A program made the translations under genes and the position numbers. Positions 35,905-44,279 of a stretch of DNA of 58,094 nucleotides are shown piece after piece. Source of the DNA: Caballeronia arvi (GTDB taxonomy: Bacteria; Pseudomonadota; Gammaproteobacteria; Burkholderiales; Burkholderiaceae); assembly GCF_001544695.2 (NCBI RefSeq), contig NZ_FCOM02000052.1, positions 1-58,094 on the forward strand, read 5' to 3'. The notes under the pieces are model-generated. The model searched no databases. It saw nothing but the letters and a program-made list of their open reading frames with translations, and was not told where the DNA came from. Each line of letters begins with the position of its first letter. Within the stretch, counting starts at the first letter, position 1.

Positions 35905-36297
35905 CTATTTCGCCGGCCCCGCCGGCCCGCAATTCATGCCGGCGCCATGCGCGCCATCGACGTTCTTCAGCGAAACCAGCAGCCTGCTCCCGGTGTTCGC
36001 CGTGATGATGTGCCCGTAACTGACCGTCGGGATGAACTTGATATCCGGCGCCACGGCGACGGGCGGAGTCTGCGCGCCATCGACGGTCAGATCCAGTTCC
36101 ACGGTCACCGAGTCGATCGCGACGCCATAGTTCTGCTTGCCGGCCGCCTGCGCCTTCTTGAATTCGCACAGACCGTCGAGAACGTTTTGCAATGCCGTAG
36201 GGATATCGACCGACTTGCCCGGCGGAATGGGCGGCGTGTTGCATCCGGCGACGAGAACGGACAGGGCAAGCAGGGCCAGCGAGACTTTGACGCGCAT
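35905..36297 (-). CDS. Small lipoprotein of unknown function
   Basis: The 130-residue product has a lipoprotein signal with lipobox LVAGC (Cys about residue 19), then a Pro-rich linker and a globular part with VTVELDLTVDG and IITANTGSRLLVSL that reads as beta-strands. I recognise no family; the later part looks like a trypsin-co-occurring or similar beta protein, unproven. The ATG at 36297 has GGGGA upstream. It follows a porin gene by 25 bases on the same strand, so the two may be cotranscribed and act in the outer membrane. Confidence 0.7.
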   Translation of the reverse strand: MRVKVSLALLALSVLVAGCNTPPIPPGKSVDIPTALQNVLDGLCEFKKAQAAGKQNYGVAIDSVTVELDLTVDGAQTPPVAVAPDIKFIPTVSYGHIITANTGSRLLVSLKNVDGAHGAGMNCGPAGPAK

Positions 36298-36322
36298 CGA
36301 AATCCCCAGCATTTGAAGAAAA

Positions 36323-37504
36323 TCAGAAGCGATGCCGCAATCCGGCCGCCGCCTGAACCTGCGTCGTCGTGGAGGACGGGTTGCTCACGCCGTTTATCCA
36401 AGCCACGCCCAGCGGGGAAGTGCCGCTCGGGCTCACACGCTGCCACGCGCCCTGAATGTAGACATCGGTACGTCGCGAGAGGCGGTAGTCGGCCATCGCG
36501 CTCACCTGGTTCCAGTGCGGAATGCCGCCGCCTCCGTTGCCGCCCGCGCGCGAATACGTGTACGCGCCCGAGAGTTCGACCACCGGCGTCAGCGCATAGC
36601 GGATATTGCCTTCGAAGTTCTGAAAATTCACGCTCAGGTTCGTCTGGAAAAATCGCGTGATCTTGCTTTGCGAATACACGAAGCCCGCCACGGCCGGGCC
36701 GAACGAGTAGTTCACCCCGGCGCCCAGCGTCCTCTGCTTGTCGGCGAGCACGCCGATCGGCACGGCGCTCGTCAGCAGTGCGTTCTGCAAGGACGCGGCG
36801 GTCGTATCGGTGACTGCGCCATTCGCGTTCAACTGCGCCGGCGTGCGCGCGGAACTGCTGAGCTGGAGATAACCGAAGCCGAAGTTCCACGGTCCACGGA
36901 TATACGACAGGCCGAAACTGTAGGCGCGATTATTGGTGAATCCGCCTGCCTGATTGGAAAAGCCGTACAACGCGCCGAGCCTGAAGCCGGCGAAGTCCGG
37001 GCTCATGTACTTCACCGCGTTGTTGATCTGGAATGAATCGTTCAGATTGTCGATGTCGAACGGATGCGCGAAGTGCGTGCCGCCGAACTCCGTGCCGGTC
37101 AGCGAAAGCGGCCCGACGAAGTCGACCATGCCATCGGTCTGCCGGCCCAGCGTGAGCGCGCCGTATTCGCGGCTCGACACGCCCACATACGCCTGCCGGT
37201 TGAATATTCGATTGCTCGACGTGGACTGGCCGTTATTCAGCTCGAAGCCGCTTTCGAGCACGAAAACGGCCTTCAGGCCCGCGCCGAGATCTTCGGCGCC
37301 GCGCAGGCCCCATCGGCTGTCCTGAATGGCGCCGCTCGTCATTTGCCAGTTGCTATGACCGCCGCCGCCCGTGCCCGTTATCTCGTTGCTGGTGTAGGTC
37401 AGGCCCGCGTCGATGAGACCATAGAGCGTGACGCTGCTTTGCGCATACGCTGCACTTGTCAGCGTGATCGCCGTCGCCGCACCGGTTATAAGCAACTTGT
37501 TCAT
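36323..37504 (-). CDS. General porin, second of four
   Basis: The 393-residue porin has a signal peptide ending SAAYA, mature start QSSVTLYGLIDAGLTY, RWGLRGAEDLGAG, NNAVKYMSPDFAG and C-terminal GLRHRF. It forms a 16-stranded trimeric channel in the outer membrane. The ATG at 37504 follows GGAGCAGGC. It is 239 bases downstream of the PHA depolymerase gene on the same strand and upstream of the small lipoprotein gene. Its solute is unknown; it may serve as a general channel. Confidence 0.92.
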   Translation of the reverse strand: MNKLLITGAATAITLTSAAYAQSSVTLYGLIDAGLTYTSNEITGTGGGGHSNWQMTSGAIQDSRWGLRGAEDLGAGLKAVFVLESGFELNNGQSTSSNRIFNRQAYVGVSSREYGALTLGRQTDGMVDFVGPLSLTGTEFGGTHFAHPFDIDNLNDSFQINNAVKYMSPDFAGFRLGALYGFSNQAGGFTNNRAYSFGLSYIRGPWNFGFGYLQLSSSARTPAQLNANGAVTDTTAASLQNALLTSAVPIGVLADKQRTLGAGVNYSFGPAVAGFVYSQSKITRFFQTNLSVNFQNFEGNIRYALTPVVELSGAYTYSRAGGNGGGGIPHWNQVSAMADYRLSRRTDVYIQGAWQRVSPSGTSPLGVAWINGVSNPSSTTTQVQAAAGLRHRF

Positions 37505-37743
37505 TTGCCTGCTCCAGCCAAGACCGAGAGAAGAAGTTCTCTTGGAACGCTTCGAATACAGGACATCGATGATTGCAGAGCGCCGGGTCGTACCGAACAT
37601 CGCCGTGAAAGCGCGCGATGTTCTCCACACACTCTATGCGACCGCGGCGGCAACCGGCAACCCCGAGCCGCAAGTTTTCCGCGCGGCCCGTGGCGCGCGA
37701 AATAGAACGACTGGTAAGTTCCGGCGGCCGCCGCGTAACGGCG

Positions 37744-38559
37744 TTACTCGCTCGACAGGAAGTTGCGCACCAGCGGACCGACTTCGCGCGTTCGCGTGAT
37801 GAGAAAGAGATGGCCGTCCTTCAGGACGTGCAGCGTCGCGCGCCGGATGCGGCGGGCGAGGATTTCCGCGTTGATGAGCGGGATGATCGGATCGTCGTCG
37901 CCATGCATGACGAGCGTCGGCTGGCGCAGCGTGCCGAGCCACAGCAGGCTGCTCCATCCCCATGTGGCCAGCAGCTGGTACATGTATCCGCGGCCGCCCG
38001 GCGCACGAATGTGACGACCGTGTTCTTCGAGCAGCGCGGGATCGGTCCGGTAGGCGCCGCCGTAAATCTCCGCGCCGACTTCCCGCAGATAGTCCGGGTC
38101 CCGATAGCGCCGCGCCCCGATCAGCTTCGACAGCACGGAGAGCCGTCCCGGCACCATGATCACGCCCGGCGACGTCGCGGCCAGCACCAGCCGGCGGCAG
38201 CGGAACGGATACAGATGCGCGAACTGCTGGGCGAGCGCGCCGCCCCACGAGACGCCGAGCACATCCACCGGTCCGTCATAGCCGAGCTTCGCGAGCAGCC
38301 TGTCGGTCATCACCGCGAGCGTGGAGAAGCGATACGGCACGAGCGGCACGGGCGATCCGCCCACGCCGGGAATATCGAAGATCACGACCTCGACGTCGCC
38401 GAGCGCATCGGCGAACGGCTGAACCAGCTCGAGATTCGCGCCGATGCCGTTGAAGACGACGAGCGGCGGCGAAGCCTGACTGCCCCTCCAGATGCCGACG
38501 CGAAGCAGCTGACCGTCGAGCGAGACGGTCTGGATATCCAGCGCACGCACATTCTTCAT
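37744..38559 (-). CDS. phaZ: Intracellular medium-chain PHA depolymerase
   Basis: The 271-residue alpha/beta hydrolase matches Pseudomonas PhaZ: FNGIGANLELVQPFADAL, IPGVGGSP, and LGVSWGGALAQQFAH, with nucleophile Ser104, an acid in MHGDDDP and His in LKDGHLF. It mobilises stored medium-chain polyhydroxyalkanoate into hydroxy acids. It follows the class II synthase gene by 73 bases, as phaZ follows phaC1 in pseudomonads. The leader before its ATG holds two tandem 12-base repeats and a GC hairpin. Confidence 0.9.
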   Translation of the reverse strand: MKNVRALDIQTVSLDGQLLRVGIWRGSQASPPLVVFNGIGANLELVQPFADALGDVEVVIFDIPGVGGSPVPLVPYRFSTLAVMTDRLLAKLGYDGPVDVLGVSWGGALAQQFAHLYPFRCRRLVLAATSPGVIMVPGRLSVLSKLIGARRYRDPDYLREVGAEIYGGAYRTDPALLEEHGRHIRAPGGRGYMYQLLATWGWSSLLWLGTLRQPTLVMHGDDDPIIPLINAEILARRIRRATLHVLKDGHLFLITRTREVGPLVRNFLSSE

Positions 38560-38569
38560 CGTTGTTGTT

Positions 38570-38593
38570 CCATGTGAATGTCCATGTGAATGT
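38570..38593 (-). repeat. Tandem duplication of a 12-base unit before phaZ
   Basis: CCATGTGAATGT occurs twice head-to-tail (38570-38581, 38582-38593), ending 10 bases from the phaZ start on the minus strand. Read as minus-strand codons it gives MDIHMDIHMEQQR and then TGA overlapping the phaZ ATG, so a tiny coupled leader ORF is conceivable. Recent slippage is the simple explanation. Confidence 0.6.
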
Positions 38594-38602
38594 CGCAGGG
38601 AC

Positions 38603-38620
38603 GCCGCGCCGGAGCGCGGC
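38603..38620 (-). other. GC-rich hairpin between phaC and phaZ
   Basis: GCCGCGC, loop CGGA and GCGCGGC form a perfect 7-bp stem 13 bases after the phaC stop. No T-run follows on the minus strand, so it is more likely an mRNA processing or stability element, or a weak attenuator, than a full terminator. Confidence 0.4.
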
Positions 38621-38632
38621 ATCTCGTGCGTT

Positions 38633-40333
38633 TCAGGCCTCGAGGACATAACAGCCCGGCGCGGCGGCCAGCCGCTTGTGCCGCCTGTTGCCGGGCGTGC
38701 GGGGCGCGGGACGCAGCTCGCCCGAGCGTGCGGCAAGCCACTCGCGCCAGTCGCTCCACCACGAATCCGCTTCGGGCCGCGCATCGGCGAGCCAGGCGTC
38801 GGCGTCTTCGGGAAGTGCGTCGTTGTGAAAGTACTTCGCCTTCGGATTGCCGGGCGGATTGATCAGGCTCTGGATATGCCCGCTCGAACTCAGCACGTAG
38901 CGCGTCTTGCCGCCGAACGCGCGCGCCGTGTTGTAGACGCCCTTCCACGGCGTGATGTGATCGGTCATGCCGGCCATCACGTAGGTATCGCAGGTGACCT
39001 TCGACAGATCGACCGGCGTTCCGAGCACCGTCAGCTTGCCCGGCTCGCTGAACAGGTTCTGCGTGAAGATGTCGAGCAACTGGCCATGCAGCTTTCCGGG
39101 CAGGCGTGTCGCGTCGTTGTTCCAGTAGAGCACGTCGAAGGCCGGCGGCGCCTCGCCCATCAGATAGTTGTTGACCCAGAAGTTCCAGACGAGATCGTTG
39201 GGTCTCATCCACGCGAACACGCGGCCCATCTCTTCGCCCGGCAGCACGCCCTTGGCGCGGCTGTTGCGCTTGGCGACCTCGATGGCCGCGGGCGTCGTGA
39301 AGAGCCCGAGCTGCGATTCCGACGTGCTGTCCAGCACCGCCACCATCAGCGTGGCCGCATGGACCGTCTTCTCGCCGCGGCTCGCCAGATGGCCGAGCAG
39401 CGCCGAGATCGTCATCGCGCCGGAGCACGCGCCGTGCAGGTTCACGTCGGCGTGGCCGGTGATGTCGCGCACCGCGTCGATCGCTTCGATGAGCGCGGCG
39501 ACATACGTGTCCATGTCCCAGTCGCGCTGCGCCTCGGTCGGATTGCGCCAGCTCACGGCGAACACCTGGAACTCGCTCTTCACCAGATATTCGACGATGC
39601 TCTTGTTCGCCGACAGATCGAAGATATAGAACTTGTTGATCTGCGGCGGCACGATCAGTTGCGGACGCGCGTGGACGTTCGGCGTCACCGGCGCGTACTG
39701 GATGAGTTCGAGCACTTCGTTGCGAAACACGACCGAGCCGGGCGTCGTCGCGAGATTCTCGCCGACGCGAAACGCCTTCTTGTCGACCTGCGACGGCATG
39801 CCTTTGTTGCCGAGCGTATCGGCGAGCATGTTTCTCACGCCCGCGACGGCACTCGCGCCGCGCGACTCCACCAGCTTTTTAAGCGCCGCCGGATTGCCCG
39901 CGAGCGTGTTGGTCGGCGCGAGCGCGTCCGTCATGAGCGACATCACGAACTGCGCGCGTTCCTTGTTCGCGTCGTCGAGCGCCGAGCGTTCCACGAAACC
40001 GGCCAAAGCGTTGCGCCAGGCGAGATAACCCTGCAGCGTCGTGCGATACAGCGACTGCTCGCGCCATGCCGGATCGGCGAAGCGTTTATCGCCAGGCTCG
40101 GGCGAGCAGGCTTCCTTGCCGCTCACCGCCGACGTCAGATCGCGCACGAGCGCCGCGGTCTGCCCGAACAGCAGCGCGGGATGCAGCATCGCCTGCGCGC
40201 CGATCTGCCCGGCGGCGGCGAGCATATCGATGCCGCGCAATCCGACGAACGGGTTGGGTCCGAGCATGCCGTCGGTTGCATTGGCCGTGAGGCCGTCGTT
40301 CTCGTTGCTCGTGTGACTTACGTTTGCTGCCAT
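38633..40333 (-). CDS. phaC: Class II polyhydroxyalkanoate synthase
   Basis: The 566-residue enzyme polymerises medium-chain (R)-3-hydroxyacyl-CoA on granules. Sequence blocks match pseudomonad PhaC1 along the whole length: NPFVGLRG, AWREQSLYRTTLQGYLAWR (19 residues), VPPQINKFYIFDLS, WRNPTEAQRDWDMDTYV and NPPGNPKAKYF. The catalytic set is Cys303 (box GACSGA), Asp458 and His459 (MTDHITPW) and His486 (SSGHIQS). PhaC1 has GACSGG, a small difference. ACGGAG precedes the ATG. It lies in an operon with acyl-CoA ligase, MaoC hydratase and depolymerase genes. Class II synthases are mainly known from pseudomonads. Confidence 0.95.
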   Translation of the reverse strand: MAANVSHTSNENDGLTANATDGMLGPNPFVGLRGIDMLAAAGQIGAQAMLHPALLFGQTAALVRDLTSAVSGKEACSPEPGDKRFADPAWREQSLYRTTLQGYLAWRNALAGFVERSALDDANKERAQFVMSLMTDALAPTNTLAGNPAALKKLVESRGASAVAGVRNMLADTLGNKGMPSQVDKKAFRVGENLATTPGSVVFRNEVLELIQYAPVTPNVHARPQLIVPPQINKFYIFDLSANKSIVEYLVKSEFQVFAVSWRNPTEAQRDWDMDTYVAALIEAIDAVRDITGHADVNLHGACSGAMTISALLGHLASRGEKTVHAATLMVAVLDSTSESQLGLFTTPAAIEVAKRNSRAKGVLPGEEMGRVFAWMRPNDLVWNFWVNNYLMGEAPPAFDVLYWNNDATRLPGKLHGQLLDIFTQNLFSEPGKLTVLGTPVDLSKVTCDTYVMAGMTDHITPWKGVYNTARAFGGKTRYVLSSSGHIQSLINPPGNPKAKYFHNDALPEDADAWLADARPEADSWWSDWREWLAARSGELRPAPRTPGNRRHKRLAAAPGCYVLEA

Positions 40334-40379
40334 CTGAAACTCCGTACGTTCATGCTTGTCTCCTCCGCGTGCGCGACTG

Positions 40380-40844
40380 TCACGCCACGATCATCGCGAG
40401 CGTTTGCGCGATCAGCGCAGGCTTGTCCTCGCCTTCGATCTGCAGTTCGCTGTCCGTCTTCACGAGAATGCGGCCGCCGCCTTTCCTTTCCACCGACGTC
40501 AGCACGACGCGGCATCGCACCCGCGCACCGGACCTGACCGGCGTCATGAAGCGCACCTTGTCGAGCCCGTAATTCAGCGCGGCGGACGCATCGGGCGGCA
40601 CGAGGCCGACTTCGATCGCGAGCGTCGCCAGAAGCGAGAGCGTCAGATAGCCGTGCGCGATCGTCCCGCCGAAGGGGCTTTCGCGTTTCGCGCGTTCCTC
40701 GTTGACGTGAATCCACTGCATGTCGCCTGTGCATTGCGCGAACGCCTCGATGCGCGCCTGATCGACGACGATCCAGTCCGACACGCCCAGTTCCCGGCCG
40801 ACGAACTCTTCGATCGTCGCCATGCTGTATCCGATCGTGCTCAT
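40380..40844 (-). CDS. MaoC-family (R)-specific enoyl-CoA hydratase (PhaJ-like role)
   Basis: The 154-residue hot-dog protein has the hydratase motif FAQCTGDMQWIHVNEERA with Asp41 and His46, then SPFGGTIAHGYLTLSLL. Such enzymes hydrate trans-2-enoyl-CoA to (R)-3-hydroxyacyl-CoA. Between an acyl-CoA ligase gene (ATGA overlap) and the PHA synthase gene (46 bases), it would divert beta-oxidation intermediates to polymer. The ATG at 40844 has GGAAG; an internal ATG at 40823 is an alternative start. Confidence 0.85.
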   Translation of the reverse strand: MSTIGYSMATIEEFVGRELGVSDWIVVDQARIEAFAQCTGDMQWIHVNEERAKRESPFGGTIAHGYLTLSLLATLAIEVGLVPPDASAALNYGLDKVRFMTPVRSGARVRCRVVLTSVERKGGGRILVKTDSELQIEGEDKPALIAQTLAMIVA

Positions 40845-42508
40845 GCTGTCGTCTTCCGTTCCAGCGACGACGCGAACTGTTCGCGCAGGCGCTTCTTGTT
40901 CAATTTGCCGACGCTCGTCTTGTCGAGCCGGTCGACGATCTTCACGATCTGCGGCACCGCGTACTTCGAGATCTTTCCCGCTTCGCTGAACGTCAGGACG
41001 TGATTTCGGATGTCGTCTCCCGAGACGTTCGATTGCGCCTTGAGCACCACGAGCGCCACGGGCCGCTCACCCCACTTCTCGTCCTTGATGCCGATCACGG
41101 CGACCTCGGAGACGCCGGGATGCAGCGAGATCAGGCTTTCGATTTCGAGCGACGAAACCCATTCGCCGCCGGACTTGATCACGTCCTTGATGCGGTCGGT
41201 GATTTGCAGATAGCCGTCCGTATCGATGTTGCCGATGTCCTGCGTATGCAGATAGCCGCCGTCCCAGAGCTGCGCCGATGCAGCCTCATCCTTCAGATAG
41301 CCTTGCGTGAGCCACGGCGCGCGCACGACGATCTCTCCGCTCGCACGGCCATCGTGAGCGACATCGCTGCCTTCTTCGTCCACGATGCGCAAGTCGACGA
41401 GCGGTATCGGCAGGCCGGTCTTGCAACGCAGCCGCACTTGCTCGTCGATATCGAGCGACTCGCTGCCCGGCTTGAGCTGCGCGAGACTGAGAAGCGGGCA
41501 GGTTTCGGACATGCCATAGCCCGCGAAGATATCGATGCCGCGCTCGAGCGCGGCGCGCGCGAGCCCGTGAGGCAGCGCGCCCCCGCCGATGACGATCTTC
41601 CAGTTGCTCAGATCGATGCTCTTCGCGTCTTCGCAATTGAGCAGCATGTGCAAAATGGTGCCGACGCAATGCGAGAACGTGACGCCCTCGTCGCGCACGA
41701 GGCTCATCAGGCGCTCCGGCAGGTAGCGGCCGGGATAGACCTGCTTCACGCCGAGCATCGTCGCGATGTACGGCATGCCCCACGCGTGGACATGGAACAT
41801 CGGCGTGATCGGCATGTACACGTCGCCGCGATGAAAGCGCTGCCCCGATGCGGGGCTCGCGAGCGCCGCCATCCCGGTGATGGTGTGCAGCACGAGCTGT
41901 CGATGCGAGAAGCAGACGCCTTTCGGCAGGCCGGTCGTGCCCGTCGTATAGAACGTGGTGGCGCGCGTGTTTTCGTCGAAGTCCGGGAAGTCATACGCGG
42001 ATTCGCTTGCGGCCAGCATGCGCTCGTATGCGTCCGCGAACGGGAACGTGTGCGCGCTGCCTTCGCTGTCTTCGTCGATCAGGATGAAGGCGCGCACCGT
42101 TTCCAGTTGATCGCGGATCGATTCGACCACGGGCAGGAAATCGCTATGGACGAGCAGGATCTGCGCGCCCGCATGGTTGATCGTGTAGGCGATCTCCGCG
42201 GGCGAGAGCCGCACGTTGACCGTCTGCAACACGGCGCCCATCATCGGGATGGCGAAATAGCATTCGAGATAGCGATGGCTGTCCCAGTCCATCACCGCGA
42301 CGGTGCTACCCATGACCGCGCCGTGGCGGCTGAGGCCGTTGGCGAGGCGCGCGATGCGTTCCTGCATCGCGCGATAGGTCAGGCGCGTCTCGCCGCGGTA
42401 CACGATCTCCTGATCGGGAGCATGCGAAAGCGCCGTGTGCATGAGCTGCTTGATGAGCAACGGGTACGCGTACGCCGATTGAGCTGGTTCGAACATGTCG
42501 TGATTCAT
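40841..42508 (-). CDS. Fatty acid-CoA ligase (AlkK-like)
   Basis: The 555-residue AMP-forming ligase has YTTGTTGLPKGV (P-loop, about residue 188), GYGMSETCPLLS and GGYLHTQDIGNID with DRIKDVIKSGGEWVSS near the C-terminus, plus the catalytic Lys in KTSVGKLNKK. Pattern and length match medium-chain ligases such as AlkK. It activates fatty acids to acyl-CoA in the cytoplasm. It is third in the porin-led operon, with CAGGAAAC before the ATG, and its stop overlaps the hydratase start. It supplies substrate for the PHA genes downstream. Confidence 0.9.
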   Translation of the reverse strand: MNHDMFEPAQSAYAYPLLIKQLMHTALSHAPDQEIVYRGETRLTYRAMQERIARLANGLSRHGAVMGSTVAVMDWDSHRYLECYFAIPMMGAVLQTVNVRLSPAEIAYTINHAGAQILLVHSDFLPVVESIRDQLETVRAFILIDEDSEGSAHTFPFADAYERMLAASESAYDFPDFDENTRATTFYTTGTTGLPKGVCFSHRQLVLHTITGMAALASPASGQRFHRGDVYMPITPMFHVHAWGMPYIATMLGVKQVYPGRYLPERLMSLVRDEGVTFSHCVGTILHMLLNCEDAKSIDLSNWKIVIGGGALPHGLARAALERGIDIFAGYGMSETCPLLSLAQLKPGSESLDIDEQVRLRCKTGLPIPLVDLRIVDEEGSDVAHDGRASGEIVVRAPWLTQGYLKDEAASAQLWDGGYLHTQDIGNIDTDGYLQITDRIKDVIKSGGEWVSSLEIESLISLHPGVSEVAVIGIKDEKWGERPVALVVLKAQSNVSGDDIRNHVLTFSEAGKISKYAVPQIVKIVDRLDKTSVGKLNKKRLREQFASSLERKTTA

Positions 42509-42539
42509 TTGAGTTTCCTGATGCGATGCGGCGTGTGCG

Positions 42540-42896
42540 TCATTGCCCGAAGCTGCGCCGGACGGTCAGCTTGTTCGTCACCGACTTCACGCCGGGCACG
42601 CCCTTCGCCAATGCGGCTGCGGTTTCGATCTGCGCGGCGTCGGCGGCCGTGCCGGTCAGCGTCACTGCGCCGTCCTTCGCATTGACGCCGATGTCGCCGG
42701 CATCGATGCGCTTGTCTTTCGCGAATGCGGCATACACGCGCTTGCGCAGCGCGCGATCTTCCTTGCGCGTGGAAACCGGCGCGCTCGCGTTCGATGCGAC
42801 CGCTGGCGCGCTCGCCGTCATCGGCTGGTTCGTCTGAGCGCTCACGTTCATCGACGCCAGAACGATCATTGCCGCGGACACTGTGATTTTCTTCAT
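42540..42896 (-). CDS. Periplasmic BON-domain protein
   Basis: The 118-residue protein has a signal peptide (cut after NVSA) and one BON domain (about residues 48-115: LRKRVYAAFAKDKRIDAGDI, GAVTLTGTAADAAQIETA, VTNKLTV). BON domains bind phospholipid surfaces and occur in OsmY-like envelope-stress proteins. GGGAGC precedes the ATG. It is 19 bases after a porin stop and 31 before the acyl-CoA ligase start, within the PHA operon. A role in envelope integrity during fatty-acid uptake is a guess. Confidence 0.87.
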   Translation of the reverse strand: MKKITVSAAMIVLASMNVSAQTNQPMTASAPAVASNASAPVSTRKEDRALRKRVYAAFAKDKRIDAGDIGVNAKDGAVTLTGTAADAAQIETAAALAKGVPGVKSVTNKLTVRRSFGQ

Positions 42897-42915
42897 ATGT
42901 TGCTCCCGATATCGT

Positions 42916-44040
42916 TCAGAAGTTGTGGCGCAGGCCGATCATCGCGGCCGTGGTCGACTCGCCCGGTGCGACGGGCTGTCCATAGACGATCGTCTGATTC
43001 ATCGTGCCGTGGTTGTCGACATAGCCGACCTGCGCGTAGGCGAGCGTGCGCTTGGACACGTTGTACTCCGTGCCCACCGCGAATTCGCTCGAGTGATTCG
43101 CCGAGTTGTTCTTGTCCTTCAGGTAATAGAACCCGGACGTGACTTTCAGCACCGGCGTGAACCGGTATCCGAGCCCGGCCGACCAGAGGTCGTAGTCCGC
43201 ACGGGCGGTGTTGGCCGGATTCTTGCCGCGGCTGTACGAGCCGGACACGGAGAAGTCGCGAAAGGTGTACATCGCGCCTAGATACACGAGCCGGTTGTTG
43301 TTGAGGCCGCTCGGCGGGACGCCGGGCAACGGGTTCGCGTCGTGTCCGTTGTAATAGACCGCCGACGCGTTCAGGCCGTAGTTGGAATACTTCAGGACGG
43401 CGGACTCGCGCGTGCCGCCCTGGAATTCGCCCGGCACGCCCCCCGGCGCGTACTCCAGCGCGACGGACGCGCCATAGAACCTCGGCGACTCGTACACGAG
43501 CGCGTTGCTGTCGTACAGCGCGCCGATCGGACCATTGGTGCTGGTGCCGGGCCATCCGGCCGCCTGGTTCATGCCGAGCCACGCGGTGAGAATGCTGCCG
43601 AAATACTGTGCGCCGCGCACGTCGGTTTCGAACATGGCGTAGACCATCGGCACGATCTGGCGGCCCGCGTTGAAGGTGCCGAACGGGCCGGACACACCGA
43701 GCGTCGCGAACTGGTTGAACTGCGCGGGCACGCCGGGCGTATCGGAGAGCCCGAACCTGCCGGTGCCCGAATCGAACGTGCCCTGCAACCTGAAGTTCAC
43801 ACGATAGCCGCCGCCCAGTTCTTCGCTGCCTTTGAGGCCCCAGTAGCTGGCGTAAATGCCGCCGTCCTTATAGCGATACACCTTCCCGAGATTGGGTGCG
43901 TTCGGTGCGAACGAAGCCGCGGAAGTGCTCTGATAGAGCAGGCCGGCATCGAGCACGCCATAGAGCGTCACCGATCCCTGCGCACACGCGGCGCCCGAAA
44001 AGGTCAGTAGAGCGGCAAGACAGGGAATGCTGCGTTTCAT
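42916..44040 (-). CDS. General porin, third of four, first gene of the PHA operon
   Basis: The 374-residue porin has a signal peptide ending GAACA, mature start QGSVTLYGVLDAGLLY, YWGLKGSEELGGGYRVNF and C-terminal GLRHNF. CGGAGAC precedes the ATG at 44040. It opens a run of six closely spaced minus-strand genes ending with phaZ, so it is a good candidate for the outer-membrane entry of the fatty acids processed there. Diversion from the other three porins in its loops is clear by eye. Confidence 0.92.
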   Translation of the reverse strand: MKRSIPCLAALLTFSGAACAQGSVTLYGVLDAGLLYQSTSAASFAPNAPNLGKVYRYKDGGIYASYWGLKGSEELGGGYRVNFRLQGTFDSGTGRFGLSDTPGVPAQFNQFATLGVSGPFGTFNAGRQIVPMVYAMFETDVRGAQYFGSILTAWLGMNQAAGWPGTSTNGPIGALYDSNALVYESPRFYGASVALEYAPGGVPGEFQGGTRESAVLKYSNYGLNASAVYYNGHDANPLPGVPPSGLNNNRLVYLGAMYTFRDFSVSGSYSRGKNPANTARADYDLWSAGLGYRFTPVLKVTSGFYYLKDKNNSANHSSEFAVGTEYNVSKRTLAYAQVGYVDNHGTMNQTIVYGQPVAPGESTTAAMIGLRHNF

Positions 44041-44279
44041 GAAGTCTCCGTATTTTTTTGATTTTTCACGCGTGCCAACGGCGCATGAAGTCACGTGGCA
44101 AGAATACGGAGCGCGTGCGGTTCAGGCCCCTCTCACGGAGGGAGGGGCGGCGGGCGGCGTTCAACCCCTCCCGCCGCGAGAGGGTTGCGAGGAATCGCTC
44201 TTCAATACGATGCAGATCAGTTCAGGCGCATCGACGCGCCGCATCGCCGACAACGATTCAACTTACGCCGGAGCCACAC
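44041..44279. promoter_or_regulatory. Divergent spacer with inverted repeats
   Basis: This 239-base spacer drives the porin/PHA operon leftward and the beta-keto acid cleavage gene rightward. CTCCGTATT (44046-44054) and AATACGGAG (44104-44112) form a 9-bp spaced inverted repeat. Further on are a 7-bp GC hairpin GCCCCTC/GAGGGGC (44127-44149) and a weaker CAACCC/GGGTTG (44163-44188). They may be operator and leader structures. I could not place convincing -35/-10 boxes. Confidence 0.4.

Noticed and set aside
37720..37760. Terminator after phaZ (GTAAC-GGC-GTTAC and CGGCGGCCGCCG)
   Set aside because: Short dyads without T-runs; termination cannot be supported.
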